The notes beneath the pieces are model-generated. The model saw only the letters and a program-made list of their open reading frames with translations. It was not told where the DNA came from and searched no databases. Below are positions 45,590 to 56,540 of a stretch of DNA of 64,000 nt, in pieces. Position 1 is the first letter of the stretch. Each line of letters starts with the position of its first letter. The position numbers and the translations under genes were made by a program. Origin of the DNA: Dromiciops gliroides (lineage: Eukaryota; Chordata; Mammalia; Microbiotheria; Microbiotheriidae); contig NC_057866.1 of assembly GCF_019393635.1 (NCBI RefSeq), positions 941,001 to 1,005,000 on the forward strand. Reading direction: 5' to 3'.

Positions 45590-45740
45590 CACCAGAGCTA
45601 GAAGGGACCTTCAGGGCCCACTGAGTTCAACCCCCTTGTTTTCCATACAGAAAACTGAAGTCCAGAGAGGGGAAGATAGTTGTCCAAAGTCACACAGCAG
45701 GCTAGTGGCAGAGGCAGGCTGACTTCCCATCCTGGAATCA
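45590..45740 (-). mobile_element. MIR-type SINE, antisense
   Basis: GAAGGGACCTTCAGGGCCCA, ACAGAAAACTGAAGTCCAGA and AAAGTCACACAGCAGGCTAG. Confidence 0.6.
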
Positions 45741-46976
45741 CCCTGTGTGGCCTCCCATGTAGCGGCCTCTGGGCCTGGCTCCCATGGGCTCTGCCAGCCT
45801 GGGCTCCTCTGCCCTCTTGGGAGCCTCTGCTATCCTAGAGCTTCTCCTCCACCCTCAATCCCTCCAACAAGCAGCCTCCCCGGTCAGGCAGGGGCTTGAG
45901 CTCAGTGATCTCCGAGGTACCCAGGGTCCAAGGCTTTTCCCAGTGACGGAGGCAGCCATGACACTGTGAGGCTGCACAGTGAACTAAGGTGGCTTTTGCT
46001 TTTCTGGTCAGCCCTGCCCTCCACCCTAAAAGGAAGGCTCTCCTCCGGTCAGGCTCAGTGAAGAGGAAGCCCTGGCCATTGCCCAGGAGGACCCCCGTCG
46101 GTCCCAGCCTCGGGCCATGACAGAGGTCGGCTCTGCCTCCCTGGGCCGGGCTGGGAGGAGGGTCACTGTTTGGCCACTGGGCCCCTCTGGGTACCCAGCC
46201 CTAGGGTGGTGGGTTCGCTGCCAAGAGGCTCCCAGGGCTGAGGCTGGCAGCTGGTGCCCTGGGGCTTTCTAACAGCGTCTTTTTGGTAGTGGTCACTCTG
46301 GCAGCTAAGTGAGCAAGGTAAGCTCCCGAGGGTCTGCACAGAAAAGACGGAGCCAGCCTGGGCCAAAGCGGGCTTCTGCTGCCCCTTGCCCCTAACCCCT
46401 GGAAGATAAAAGGATGTGCTCCACCCCTCCCCTGAAGGGGGATTCTGAACGTAAAGATGGAAGCCCAGGGCCTGTCCCACCAGCACAGGCTTAGCCCCAG
46501 TGGCCCTCTGCATTCAAAGGGCCTGTGGTCCCTGGCCAATGCCAGGCCCACCCGGCAGCCCCTTTGACCTTCTCCTTTTCTGAACCTGGACGGACAACCA
46601 GGGACAGCTGGGTCGAAGCTCCTTGCTTCCCGTGCCTGCCTGAGGTTTGCTCCCTTCCAAGCTCAGACACTTGTCTTCTGCGGCCTTGCCGTTCCTTTCT
46701 CTCCCACCCTGTTCCCTGGCCTGACATCCGTCAGCTTGGCCTCCAGGACCACTCCGGGGATCACTGTAGGACTCCTTCAAGAAACAGCCCCAGCCCCAGG
46801 CCAGCACCTTCTGGGAAGCTGAGTGTCCCTGCAGGCTCCTGGGGAAGCCAGGGGTGGGGAGCCAGGGGTGGTCCGAGGCTGGAACTTTTCGCAGTTTCCC
46901 TCAGCAGCATTACGGGAATGGGCTCTGTCCACAGTCCAGGCCCCTCTGAGAGACCTCTTATTTTTCAAACAAAGCT

Positions 46977-46993
46977 ATTAAATGGTCTTTATT
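46977..46993. terminator. Back-to-back poly(A) signals between convergent genes
   Basis: On the + strand ATTAAA lies at 46977-46982, and on the - strand AATAAA lies at 46993-46988. Each is followed on its own strand by a T/GT-rich stretch (TTTGTGTC near 47013 on +; TTTGTTTGAAA near 46970 on -). The - strand signal is canonical and could end a long CHID1 3' UTR, about 4 kb after its stop. The + strand signal could end a long TSPAN4 3' UTR. Confidence 0.45.
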
Positions 46994-48324
46994 AAGATGT
47001 ACACATTGCATCCTTTGTGTCATTTCCAGTCTCTGGGGATCCTTCTTGGGCACCAGGGAGCTCCAGGCCCTGCCAGGAGGGATCTGCCCCGTTGCCTCCC
47101 CATTCAAGTCTGTGGGGGGTGCCCACGAGCACCCAAGTTTGCTTTCTCTGCTCTTTTCCCTCTGCCTTCTGTGCTTTCTCAGCTGTCCCTGCAGACCCCT
47201 TGCCTCAACTCATTTCCCTGTCCTGGGTGGGCTGCATCTCAGCAGGGCATGCCTTACCCCAGAGGGATGCCTGGGGGCTTCAGTCTGATGTCAGGGGGGC
47301 TCCACAGAGCAGGGCCTGGGGGAGTAGGAATAGCATTTCTGTTTGACATCCCTCCCAGGCCTCACTGATGTGGATTTCCCAAGGACAAAAATCACTGCTG
47401 CCATGGAGGGAAGAGATTGAAATCCTAGCCCAAGGTCCTGCCAGCAAAGATGAATTCCTGAGTAGAAACAGCAGAGGGAACTTCAAGGTCTGGTCCAGCC
47501 AGGATCAAGACCCTCCCCCATCTCTCGCAGGGGTTCAGCACCCAGCCTGGCATGGTGTCAGGCCCTCGGCTAGGACAGCCCTCCCCCAACACCTGACCCC
47601 ACGCCCAGTCTGGGTGGTGTGCGTGTGGGGGGAGTTAAAGCCCCAAACCAATCCATCAGCAGCCATTGGAAAGTGGTCAAAACCACTGAGAATCAGAGAA
47701 ATGCAGGAGGCCTCATTGTTGGAGGGGTTATGCGATTGGTTCAGCACCCGAAACTCACCACACACCCATCAAAGATCTGCTAACACATTTGGCAGAGCTC
47801 TGAAGGATGAGCATGGGGGTTCCTACTGGTTTGGGGGTCTCCAGTGGACCCCCCACAGCTGGAGCTGTGCCCAACCTGGGGCTTGGAGGAGAGGGGCTGA
47901 CCCAACTCACAGACCTCTCCTTCTGCCCTAAGGGATGGGGGGCAGCAGCAGCAACATTGAAGTCCAGTGAGAGCAAAGAAGGCTCAAGAGGCTGAGGGAG
48001 AGCTGTGGGAATCCCCGGGGATGGGCCAAGGGGCTGCAGCGGTGAGAGCCGTCAGCTGGGGCCGGCCCCACACTGCTTTGTCCAGAGCCACCTGGGGCCG
48101 AGACCCGAGCAGTGAGAAAACCGCCCCCCCCCCCTGCTTCTTCTCTGCTTCTGAAATGTTTCCTTTTCTGCTTGTCTTGCATTTTGAGGTGTCATTGTGG
48201 CAAATGTATTTAATCGTCGTATCTCCAATCTGTGTGTGTCACTGACTACCAGAGGGGGTAATTGGGTTGGCCCCAAATCCATGTCTGGGAAGAGAGGGAG
48301 ATAGATTGAAAGATACATTTACTT

Positions 48325-48398
48325 ATCCATTTATTCATCCATCCATCCACTGACCCAACCACCCACCCACCCATCCATCCATCCATCCATCCATCTAG
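48325..48398. repeat. (ATCC)n microsatellite
   Basis: ATCCATCCATCC units with CACCCACCCACCC interruption. Confidence 0.95.
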
Positions 48399-50689
48399 GC
48401 CAGGGGCTCAGCCTGGTCCTGCTTGGCCATGGGGGGAGAGGCAAAGAGGCAGGTTGTGGCTCAATGTCAGCTGTCACTGGGACAACAGGAGCCATCCCAG
48501 TATGGATGGGGCTTCCTTGGGGATCAGCCGATGCTGGAGATACCAGAGAGGATTCTGGGCCTGAGGCATCTGCCTCAGGGCCCCTTCCATGCTGGGGACT
48601 TGGTGCCCCTGACCTGCCTCAGCTATCACAGAGCCTGGAGAAGCACCACCCCCCCAGCAGGCTAAGGCGGGTGTGTGGGAAGGGTGGGGGAGCATTTTCA
48701 TCAGGGTGCCCACCCTAAGGCCATCACTGAAGCTTGGCTAGAAGGGGGCAGGAAAGGGACTTCCTAGAAGCAATGAGGCACACACAGGCCCAACAGCCCT
48801 GGGCCCCGAAAAAGTGCCAACCCTGACCAGTAAGGAGGGGAACAAGAGGTAGCCCTGTGTGACTGCTCCTGGCAACAGGCAGTCAGGCTGTTGGCCCCTG
48901 GGCAGCACCTTCAGCATAGCGCCTGGCCCTCAGGCCTCATGGCTCCCAGCCCCATTCCTTTCCTTCCCCCTCATCTTGTGCACCCTCAGTGAACAGGCCT
49001 GATTCCTGGCAGCATCTCCCCACAGCCTCCACTAATGGCTCCTGGGCTTGGGTGGGCCAAGGCCTACTTTTAGACACACAGCCTTTGGGGCCGCATCCAG
49101 CAGCCGGGACCATCCATCACTGTCAAGGATGGAGAGAGCATTTCCTTAGGGGGCAAAACTAGCAGAGTCACAGAGACACAGGCGGCTGCTCTGTTCTGTT
49201 CTCCTTCCCACAAAGAAATGCTGACAAGGAAGGATTCCCAGCAGACCGCCCTGAGGGGGTCAAGAGGCTGCTGGCCCCATCCCTTAAGGGCAGGGCTGGG
49301 ATGCCACCCCGAGGAGAAGCAGTGACCAAAGCCTCCAGAGTGGCACCTCCTTCCTCATTGGGCAAATGGACCAGCTTCTAGGCTGCCCCACCCTCTCACC
49401 TGTCCTAACTCACCCCCCAGGCAGAGCAGCACACAAGCGCATTACCTACACAGACACACGAGCACACACACACTCTCACACACAAGCAGGGTGGTCCTGG
49501 CAGCAGGGACCTTTGATGCCATTGGATCCACCCTCCCCCATGAGGCCCAGGACAGGGGCCATCTCAAACGTCACCTCCTGACTCAGTGACTCAGCCAGGT
49601 GAAAAGTCCTATTTGAGTGTTCTCTGGTCCCCAGGTGCCATGGACTTCCCATCTCCTCCCCCAGGCCTGGGAGTGAGGCTTGGAATCCAAGGGCTCACTT
49701 TGGGTCGGTGGAGCTGCTGTCCAATGTTCAGATCTTCCAGGAACCTGGGTCTGGACCCTCATTAACCCAACCCTTGCCACAGCTTGCCCCAGGGGCACCC
49801 ACGTCATGTGCTGGGGAAATGCCTGGCTGAGTGTGTGTGTGTGTGTGGGGGGGGCTCAGCATCTGCTTGTGTCTTTGAGGTGAGAGGAGAGGGGTGGAGC
49901 CTCCCAAGGGAGGTACCAGAGACCTGGCTGAGGGGAGGCCCATGAGGCAGAGGGCAGGAGAAGACCCTTCCTCAGCCCCCTGGCCGTGGGGGGAGCCAGG
50001 TTTCAGAAGGGAAGAGGCAGCAGCCAATCCAGAGCCACGACTTCGAATGGCTTCTGGCTGAAGCAGGAAGTTCAGGTTAATTGAACCAGAGATCCAGGGG
50101 CTGGTTTGGCGTCTGACAGAAAACAAAGGGACCGATTAGAGAGCCCTCCTGGGTACCCGGTGCTCATGGTTTTGCTGGGATTCCAGGACTAAGCCGGAGC
50201 AGGGAAAAGATGGGACTTGAATCAGAGGTGGATTGGGGCCTTAGGACTCCTCGGAGGACAGCACAGATGCCCCGGAGGCTTCGGCCCGCCCCCAGCCTCA
50301 CCCCCCCCCCCCAGTCTCGACCCCAGAGCGTCGCTGAGCTCAGAGCTGGCCGTGGTGCTGACGGCAGCTTGGCTCTCCTCCGCAGGACCCCACTATCACA
50401 CACGTGCCCTGGGTGGATGAATGGGTGCAGGCAGCCCCATGGGCAGGGGCCGATGCCGGAAGCGCTGGGAGTGCCCCCCCCCCCGAAAGTGCGCATGGGC
50501 CCCCTTGGCCTTGCCCCTCTTTCCTAGGCTCTTGTGAAGTTTGCAGGCAGGGTCTGGGCCCATCACACCTGGCTCACCTGCAGGCTGGCAGCTGGAAAAC
50601 TAAGGGTTAACCAGGAATTTCCAGGCTGCCCGGACAGTCTGGACCGTGCATTCCCGGGGGATCACGGGGAATGGTTCTGAGCAGCCGGC

Positions 50690-50985
50690 TCCCTTTAACA
50701 GCTGCTTGCTTTAATGAGCACTTAGCAGGGCTCTTTCCATCAGGCTCATTCCCGTGGGATCCCGTGGGATCCCGTGGAGTCCCGTGGGGTCCCGGGCTCT
50801 GGGCTGCCGGCCCTCCCCGATCTCTCTCCTAGCCCCCCGGGAGACGCCAGAGCCGACTCTTGACAGGAAAGAAGCAGTGTGTATTCCACAGAGATTTTCC
50901 CGTCACCCCCAACGGTACAAAAGTCTCATTCTTAACAAAACCACGTGGCTCAGTGTCAGGAGGAGAGATGCAGGCGCCCTCGGGC
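50690..50985 (-). other. CHID1: CHID1 3' UTR (minimum extent, inferred)
   Basis: Sequence after the CHID1 stop on the minus strand. A variant signal ATTAAA lies on the minus strand at 50715-50710, about 270 bases after the stop, and could end a short 3' UTR. A canonical AATAAA at 46993-46988 could end a much longer one. A four-copy 10-base repeat (50751-50790) lies inside the short version. Confidence 0.4.
50751..50790. repeat. Four-copy 10-base tandem repeat CCCGTGGGAT
   Basis: CCCGTGGGAT, CCCGTGGGAT, CCCGTGGAGT, CCCGTGGGGT in register, followed by CCCGGGCTCT. Each unit contains near-palindromic GGGATCCC across the joint. It is in the CHID1 3' UTR or just past it. Confidence 0.9.
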
Positions 50986-51084
50986 TCAGAGCAGGTCATA
51001 GAAATAATCCAGGCCTTGTCCCAGCTCCCAGATGGCGAGGCCGGTGCCCAGCTCCTTGGCCAAGTCCAGACGCATCTGAATGGA
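50986..51084 (-). CDS. CHID1: CHID1 last coding exon
   Basis: This minus-strand exon has 99 coding bases, encoding [20 protein letters not shown] followed by [12 protein letters not shown] and a TGA stop at 50988-50986. It matches the human C-terminus (...[19 protein letters not shown]) almost throughout. [11 protein letters not shown] is the final barrel strand, carrying the conserved Trp that sits at the base of the GH18 substrate groove. The acceptor is CCTCTCAG at 51092-51085. The exon continues into the 3' UTR at lower coordinates. Confidence 0.96.
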   Translation of the reverse strand, partial: SIQMRLDLAKELGTGLAIWELGQGLDYFYDLL

Positions 51085-52020
51085 CTGAGAGGGAAGAGGC
51101 GTCAGTCCCTCCTATTGTCTGCGCAAAGCGGCCAACCCCAGATGCAGGCCCGCCCCCGCCCCTCCCCCCCCCCCCCAGCCTCGCTCATCCTGGGCACGGT
51201 CAGTCCGGAGGCCGACACACAGCTGGGGGCTCCCAAAGCACCAAACACAGCGGCCAACCAGCCAGGGGACCAACTGCACAGGCCCCCTTGGAGACAGAGC
51301 GGTCCCTCAGAGGGTGGGGCTTACCAAAGGAGTGGGAGGGGCTTAGATGCTCCTGCCCTATACACTGGCTTCTGGTGGAGCCCCGGGGGTGGGGTGGGGG
51401 TGGGGGTGGGGAGAGACAAACACGCAAGGCACAGGCTTCGGGTCTGAGGTCACCCCTGCCCCTCCCAAGTGAGAGACCAGACTTCCATGCAGAGAATCTG
51501 GTCCACCAGGCCCCCCAGGGGAGCCCACAACATTCCCTGGCTCTGGAATCCCAAGTGCTCTCGGCCTTGGTCAGTGGACCTGCAGAGGCCCGGAGGAGCC
51601 CCGTGCTCCTGCAGAAGGGCGAGTTCAGCCCGGATAGCACCTCAGCAAGCCCAGCAGGACCCATCCCAGGAGCTGAGGCTGCTGCTGGGAGCTTCCCTTT
51701 GCCCTGCCCCCCAAGATTCCAGCCTGCCTGGCACAGTCCTTTCAAGCAAAGCCTAGAACCTGGCATCTGGGGCTCTGAGGCCTGGTCTTATTTCAGCCTC
51801 CTCTTCCTTGCCCTGGGACAGAGCATTAAGTCTTGGGGTCACCACAGAGTCCCTGGCTTTTGGGAAGAGTGCCGTGCCAGCCACTCCCAGGCATTACCAC
51901 CTTCCTCCCGGAAGGGTCAGAGGGAAGAGCCACCTGGCACGAGTATGCCTGCCACCACCAGCCTGAGACTTCGTGGGGGCACAGGAGGTCCGCCCTTGGG
52001 AGATTCCCAAACAAACCTAC
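51085..52020 (-). other. CHID1: CHID1 last intron
   Basis: 936-base unique intron. A + strand frame open for 429 codons (50754-52043) covers it and the two flanking exons antisense; it contains the complement of CHID1 coding DNA and is judged a GC-driven shadow. Confidence 0.9.
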
Positions 52021-52063
52021 CTTTAAGGTTGGGAAGAAGATGAAATGCTTTTTGCTCTTGCTT
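52021..52063 (-). CDS. CHID1: CHID1 penultimate coding exon
   Basis: A small 43-base exon on the minus strand. Its first base completes the Arg codon begun in the previous exon; it then encodes SKSKKHFIFFPTLK, matching human SRSGRHVVFYPTLK, a late strand of the GH18 barrel. The acceptor is TTTCAG above 52063 and the donor GTAGGT below 52021. It ends in phase 0. The basic stretch KRSKSKK replaces human KKSRSGR and is slightly more charged. Confidence 0.94.
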
Positions 52064-53159
52064 CTGAAAGACACAAGGGGCAGATTTCTCATCAGCGGCT
52101 TTGCCCAGCACAAACTGGGCCCCCGTGGGGCCCACTGACCTCAGCTTCTTGGAGGCTCCAAAGCCCGTCTGGCTGGGTTTGGAAGTGGGACGTGACTCTC
52201 CACACCCCAGACCTCGCCCTGCTCTGGGTGGGGCCTCCTAGGGCAGGGTGTCCAGACCCCTGGCTATCCCAGCTGCTCTGGCCTGGCCTGGCCCCGTGTC
52301 TATGGGTGACTGTGTGCTGGGCCCTGCCCTCAACACCAGGCATGCAAAGGGGAGTGTTCTGGGCTGGGGTACGGCACGGCAAGGTCCTCTCAAGCTAAGG
52401 GCAGGTCTGTGACTATTTGAGGAGGGGGCAGTGATGGGAAAGCCCTTTCTCCCAGCATTCTAGTCTCCGCTTCCAACCAAGCTGCCCAAGAAGAGAGGCC
52501 GTGGATTGGGAGGAGGGGAGGGGGGCTGCTGTAGGACAGTGACTGGGGGTGGCCCTGGCCCCTCCTGGATGGACCCTGATCTGGCTCCCGGCTTATCTGG
52601 CCAGGGCCGTCCCTGCGGGTCCCCTGTGGATGCCCACTGAGCTCTCTTGGTCCTGACTGTCCTCTGGGGTTTCAGCCATCCCTCCCCGCTTAGCACTGTT
52701 CCTCTGTGTGATGCTGCCTCTCCCCGGGGGGGGGGGGGCACCATAACTCCCTGGGGGTGCCATTTCCCCTTTGGTGAGTGTTTCGTGGGTGCTCTCCCTC
52801 AGCAGCACTCCCAACTAAAGGACTGGCTTCAGCTGAGCCCCACATTTGTGGAAGGACACAGATGAGCTAGAAATGGTTCTGAGGGTGGGGAGGACACAGG
52901 GGATCAGGGGGAGGGGCCAGCTGCTTCTACTGAAGAGAAGACTTGGGTGGGACATGAGGGGCCATCCTGTGGAGGGAGGGGAAGCTGGGAGGATCCCAGA
53001 GGCCCAGGCTGCCCTCCAACAGAGGTGTTGTTTTTCAGATGTCCTTGGGCCTAGTGGCCTCAAGGCCCCTCCTGCCCCCCCTCATCCTCTGGGGGGGTGG
53101 GGTCTCTGTCCACAACCCTTCCCCCCTCTGGGGGGGTGGGGCCTCTGCTCAGTACTCAC
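52064..53159 (-). other. CHID1: CHID1 penultimate intron
   Basis: 1,096-base intron, unique and GC-rich, with two GGGGGGGTGGGG-type G-runs near 53090 and 53130. No other feature seen. Confidence 0.9.
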
Positions 53160-53240
53160 CTCTTGTACTCAAAGTAATGCTCTGCAAACTCCTGGTGCCA
53201 GACCATCCTGGGCTTATGATCTTTCAGGACTCGGATATAC
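53160..53240 (-). CDS. CHID1: CHID1 coding exon, third from last (chitinase-like GH18 fold)
   Basis: CHID1 (SI-CLP) is a secreted or lysosomal chitinase-like protein of the glycoside hydrolase 18 fold that binds saccharides and the scavenger receptor stabilin-1. This 81-base exon on the minus strand encodes one split base, then YIRVLKDHKPRMVWHQEFAE and HYFEYK, then two bases of the next codon. It corresponds to about residues 321-346 of the 393-residue human protein (YIQTLKDHRPRMVW...). The acceptor on the minus strand is TTCCTCAG just above 53240 and the donor is GTGAGT at 53159-53154. The preceding exon (human ...LGLNFYGMDY...) is not in the window, so the upstream intron exceeds 10.7 kb. 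Confidence 0.95.
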
Positions 53241-53447
53241 CTGAGGAAACAGAAACATCCCAAAGGGCGTCAGGCAGAGCCAGGGAGCTGAGATGGGGTG
53301 GGGGGGTGTCCCTGGCTGGGGCCACCCCAATGTGCCTGACGCTCAGACGAGCAGCCTCCTCCAGAAGCCCTCGGGAGGAGCCCTGGGCTGGGTCCTCCTT
53401 GCTGAGCCCAGGGGAACCCAGGGCCCTGTACCCCAAAATATGACATG

Positions 53448-53790
53448 AGGATAATGGGGCACACACTTCCACAGGCACAGGAGAGGTAGACTGTGAACAT
53501 ATACACACACACTCCTGTAGACATGGGGGGCAGGGGGCAAACACACCTCAGGCACATGGTTGTGAGCACTCCCATGAGCACTGGGGAGGCAGGGTATGAA
53601 CACACTCTCCTGCAGACATGGTGGGGGCAGGGTACAAACACACCCAGGCACATGGTGTGAGCACACTCCCATGGACACAGGGGAGGCAGGGTGTGAACAC
53701 TCCCCCACAAAGGGGGGGTGTTGATGGCAGGGTTCATACACACCTCAGGCACATGGTGTGAGCACACTCCCACAGGCACACACACAGAGG
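53448..53790. repeat. Minisatellite, units of about 50-110 bases
   Basis: Repeated modules GGCACATGGTGTGAGCACAC, CTCCCATGGACACAGGGGAG, GCAGGGTGTGAACAC and CTCCTGCAGACATGG recur three to four times with changes. On the minus strand this produces a cysteine-rich open frame that is a repeat product. Confidence 0.85.
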
Positions 53791-54594
53791 CATAGACTGT
53801 ACAGGCTATACACGAAAACTTGCACATGGGTCCCCATAAGCATTCTGGGGCTCAGGGCAGCTTGGGGAGGATCCCAGTTCCCCAGATCTCTTTCTACTGA
53901 CCTAGGCACTCCTCCCCCAGCCCATCTACAGGGGTCAGGACTCAATGTGTACCAAACTGCTCCACTCTCTTTCCAAAGGCAGCCGAGACCAGGTCCAAAT
54001 GAAGCCTCCCCTCTTAATACCGTTCAGAGAAAGACATCAGACAGATCGGGCCTTGGGAGAGGGGCAAAGGCTGGCTGAGGGGACCAGGATGCTCTCTCCC
54101 CTGATACTTGCTGCTGCCTGATGAAGTGCAGAACGGGCTCCGCCCCTTCAGACCAAGTGAACCCCCCCCAGCGCCCCAAAGCTGACACATCCCTGCTGCA
54201 GCAGCACCATACAGAACACAGACCATCCAGTCGCTAGACCAAGCTCTGGAGCACTGATCATATGCCCAGCCAAAGACAGCCAAGCCCTGGTCCCTGATCT
54301 CACCATCTAGAGGGGACCAGGGAACAACACAGGGCAAAAGGGCTCTTCTCCCTAATGGTATCTGCAGGCTGCCTCAGCTGCTCCAGCTTCTTGGAAGCCT
54401 GGGGGGGGGGAGAGGTTGGTGGTGGTAAAGGGGATATGCCCTAACCTGGCAGTGGGAGGCGGGGAAACAGGATTCCCCTGCCTCTGCCTGGAAAATCTGA
54501 ATAGTTTTAGAAAGAAACGGATTAGGTCCTTTGGTAGAAGAGACCGGGCCACATAGGAAGTAGCTCTGGGAAGCTTACATTACATAGGGGTTTT

Positions 54595-54748
54595 GTTTGT
54601 TTGTTTGTTTTTGGTGAGGCAATTGGGGTTAAGTGACTTGCCCATGGTCACACAGCTAGTAAGTGTCAAATGTCTGAGACCAGATTTGAACTAAGGTCCT
54701 CCTGACTCCAGGGCTGGTGCTCTATCCACTGCGCCACCTAGCTGCCCC
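54595..54748 (-). mobile_element. Marsupial tRNA-derived SINE, minus
   Basis: TTTGGTGAGGCAATTGGGGT to CACCTAGCTGCCCC. A perfect 12-base target-site duplication CATTACATAGGG lies at 54578-54589 and 54749-54760. Confidence 0.95.
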
Positions 54749-54779
54749 CATTACATAGGGTTTTGAAAAGGGTGCCTGA

Positions 54780-55600
54780 ACAACACATCACATCACCCCC
54801 CCCCACACACACACACACACGCAGCTGAGCAATCTTTCCCAGAAGGCAACTTATAAACAAAGTAGATATGAGACAGTTATCAGTAAATGTAAACATTCAA
54901 TAAAATTTGGGTGGAAGTCAAAACACAAGCTTGCTAGGCTGACCTGAGACTTGGATGTGGTAACCCCAAATATTTTGGGTGCTTCCAGGACCTGAGGGAA
55001 CTCAAAATTCCTTGCTGCCATCTCTGACATTCCTAGAGAGTTACTGAGGTGAGGATGACAATCTAGGCTCAAACACTCTTTGGTCACATAAAGTTAGATT
55101 TAAACAACACAATAATCGGGGGTTGAATGGCAGGGAGGTCAAACCAACAAGGAGGGGGATGTATGGGGGGGGGGTCTTTGCCCCTGCGGCTCCCAAGGAG
55201 AAGGATGACCCAGGGACTTCATCAGAGGCCTCCTACCCTTGCAAAGTTGGTCCAGAAGTTGGGGTGGGGGCAACACGACTTCTTCAGGGGGACATGGGGG
55301 CAAAGGATCTGGAAGTCAACATCTGACTTCACCCACCCCCATTCTCCTTTCCCTGTGGGGTTACAGAGTGGGGAGAGAGAGGGAGCCTGGGCACTGATGC
55401 CGTCGGGACCTGCCAGGTCTAACTTGGGACACAGCCATTTAAATGGCGATCTTGACCTGGTGACCCCCAACACAGAGGAAGAGTACAAACAGCCTCGAAT
55501 GAAGCACGCAGTCCAGCCAGGCCTCCAGGTCACTGCCGCTGCTGTGGTTCCTGGAATGAGTCTGCCCTCTGCTTACTTCTAATAAAACAGTCAGAAGAGG
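54780..55600. other. Unclassified intronic stretch
   Basis: The first half is AT-rich and unique. A + strand open frame (55127-55582, 151 codons) ends directly in TTCTAATAAAAC, where the stop overlaps an AATAAA (55580-55585). I do not recognise the product; it is antisense to CHID1. Confidence 0.3.
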
Positions 55601-55859
55601 GTGAAGGCACCATTAATCTCCTTCCCAGGCGCGCAGAGGGCCAAACACCATCCAAGCTGGCAGTGCCTTTGATGGGGAGGGAGGGAGATGGGCTCCCTGA
55701 GGATGGGGGGCGAGGATGGCACGCCCCGAGCCTCTGGAAGCCTCACCTGCCTCCTCTGCGTCCCCCCCCCCATTCTGCTGCCTGCTGACCTCTGGGCCCC
55801 TTATTCGTAGCAAGAAGGACACTGAGGTCAGGCCAGGTCAGGTGGTTTTGGGAGGCTCC

Positions 55860-56030
55860 CCTCGTTCATCTCTCCTCTGCCTACTTCATGCCTCAAATGA
55901 CCTCCAAGAGTGTCCTGGGCAGTGCCTCCTGCCAGGCTTTCTTCTGTCGACAATCAGATGTTCTCTCTCCAGCCCAGAGCACAGGGTTCTGCACACAGCA
56001 GGCAATTAATACATGTCCGTTCTAATGAAA
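55860..56030 (+). mobile_element. L2-like 3' end, sense
   Basis: CAGCCCAGAGCACAGGGTTC and ACACAGCAGGCAATTAATAC resemble an L2 3' terminus. Confidence 0.45.
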
Positions 56031-56419
56031 GAGCAAGCCAAGCTCACACGATACACAGGGTTGGCGGGGGGGTGGGGGGGGGTGGAGCACAGCCATGGCA
56101 GCTTCTCTACCAGCCAGCCAGGCTCCAAAGCCTGGGGGGCCTTGCCCAAAGGCTGCTGGGCACTGAGGGGCTGCTGAGGCACGGCAGCTCTGCCTGGCAC
56201 TGGTCAGGGCTCAGTGAACGCCTGTTGACTGAGTGACCGACCTAACCAGCTGTCAGGATAGAATTCAGCATAGTTTATTTTTATCTTCACCAAAATCTTT
56301 TTGTTCAAATCTAAAACTAGAGATGGAGCCCAGACGCCAAAGGTGACAGACTATCAATAGCCATAAGAAAAAGATGCTCCAGATCAGTAACCATGAAGGA
56401 AATGGGCCAAAGGCAGCTC

Positions 56420-56540
56420 TGGTCCTCACAACAGCTTGGGAGGGAGGTGGCACAGTTATCCCCATTCTACATCTGAGGAAACTGAGGTAGACCAAGGCTC
56501 GGTGGCTGGCCCAGCACCTTACTGGCTGGGCTACCTGGCC
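56420..56540 (-). mobile_element. MIR-type SINE, antisense
   Basis: TTATCCCCATTCTACATCTG and AGGAAACTGAGGTAGACCAA. Confidence 0.65.

Larger units (their letters stand above)
45086..50689. other. Interval between TSPAN4 and CHID1 3' ends
   Basis: About 5.6 kb of mostly unique GC-rich DNA containing an antisense MIR (45590-45740), the paired poly(A) signals (46977-46993), and an ATCC repeat. No exon of a third gene was recognised. Parts may be 3' UTR of either gene. The + strand frame 44454-45494 is open by base composition only. Confidence 0.6.

Noticed and set aside
50754..52043. 429-codon + strand open frame
   Set aside because: It lies antisense to the last two CHID1 coding exons and their intron, in GC-rich DNA with few TA-containing stops. 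Composition is Pro/Arg/Gly/Ser-rich without a domain.
53270..53827. 185-codon cysteine-rich minus-strand frame
   Set aside because: Its Cys/Val/His pattern follows the minisatellite units at 53448-53790; it has no splice or promoter context.
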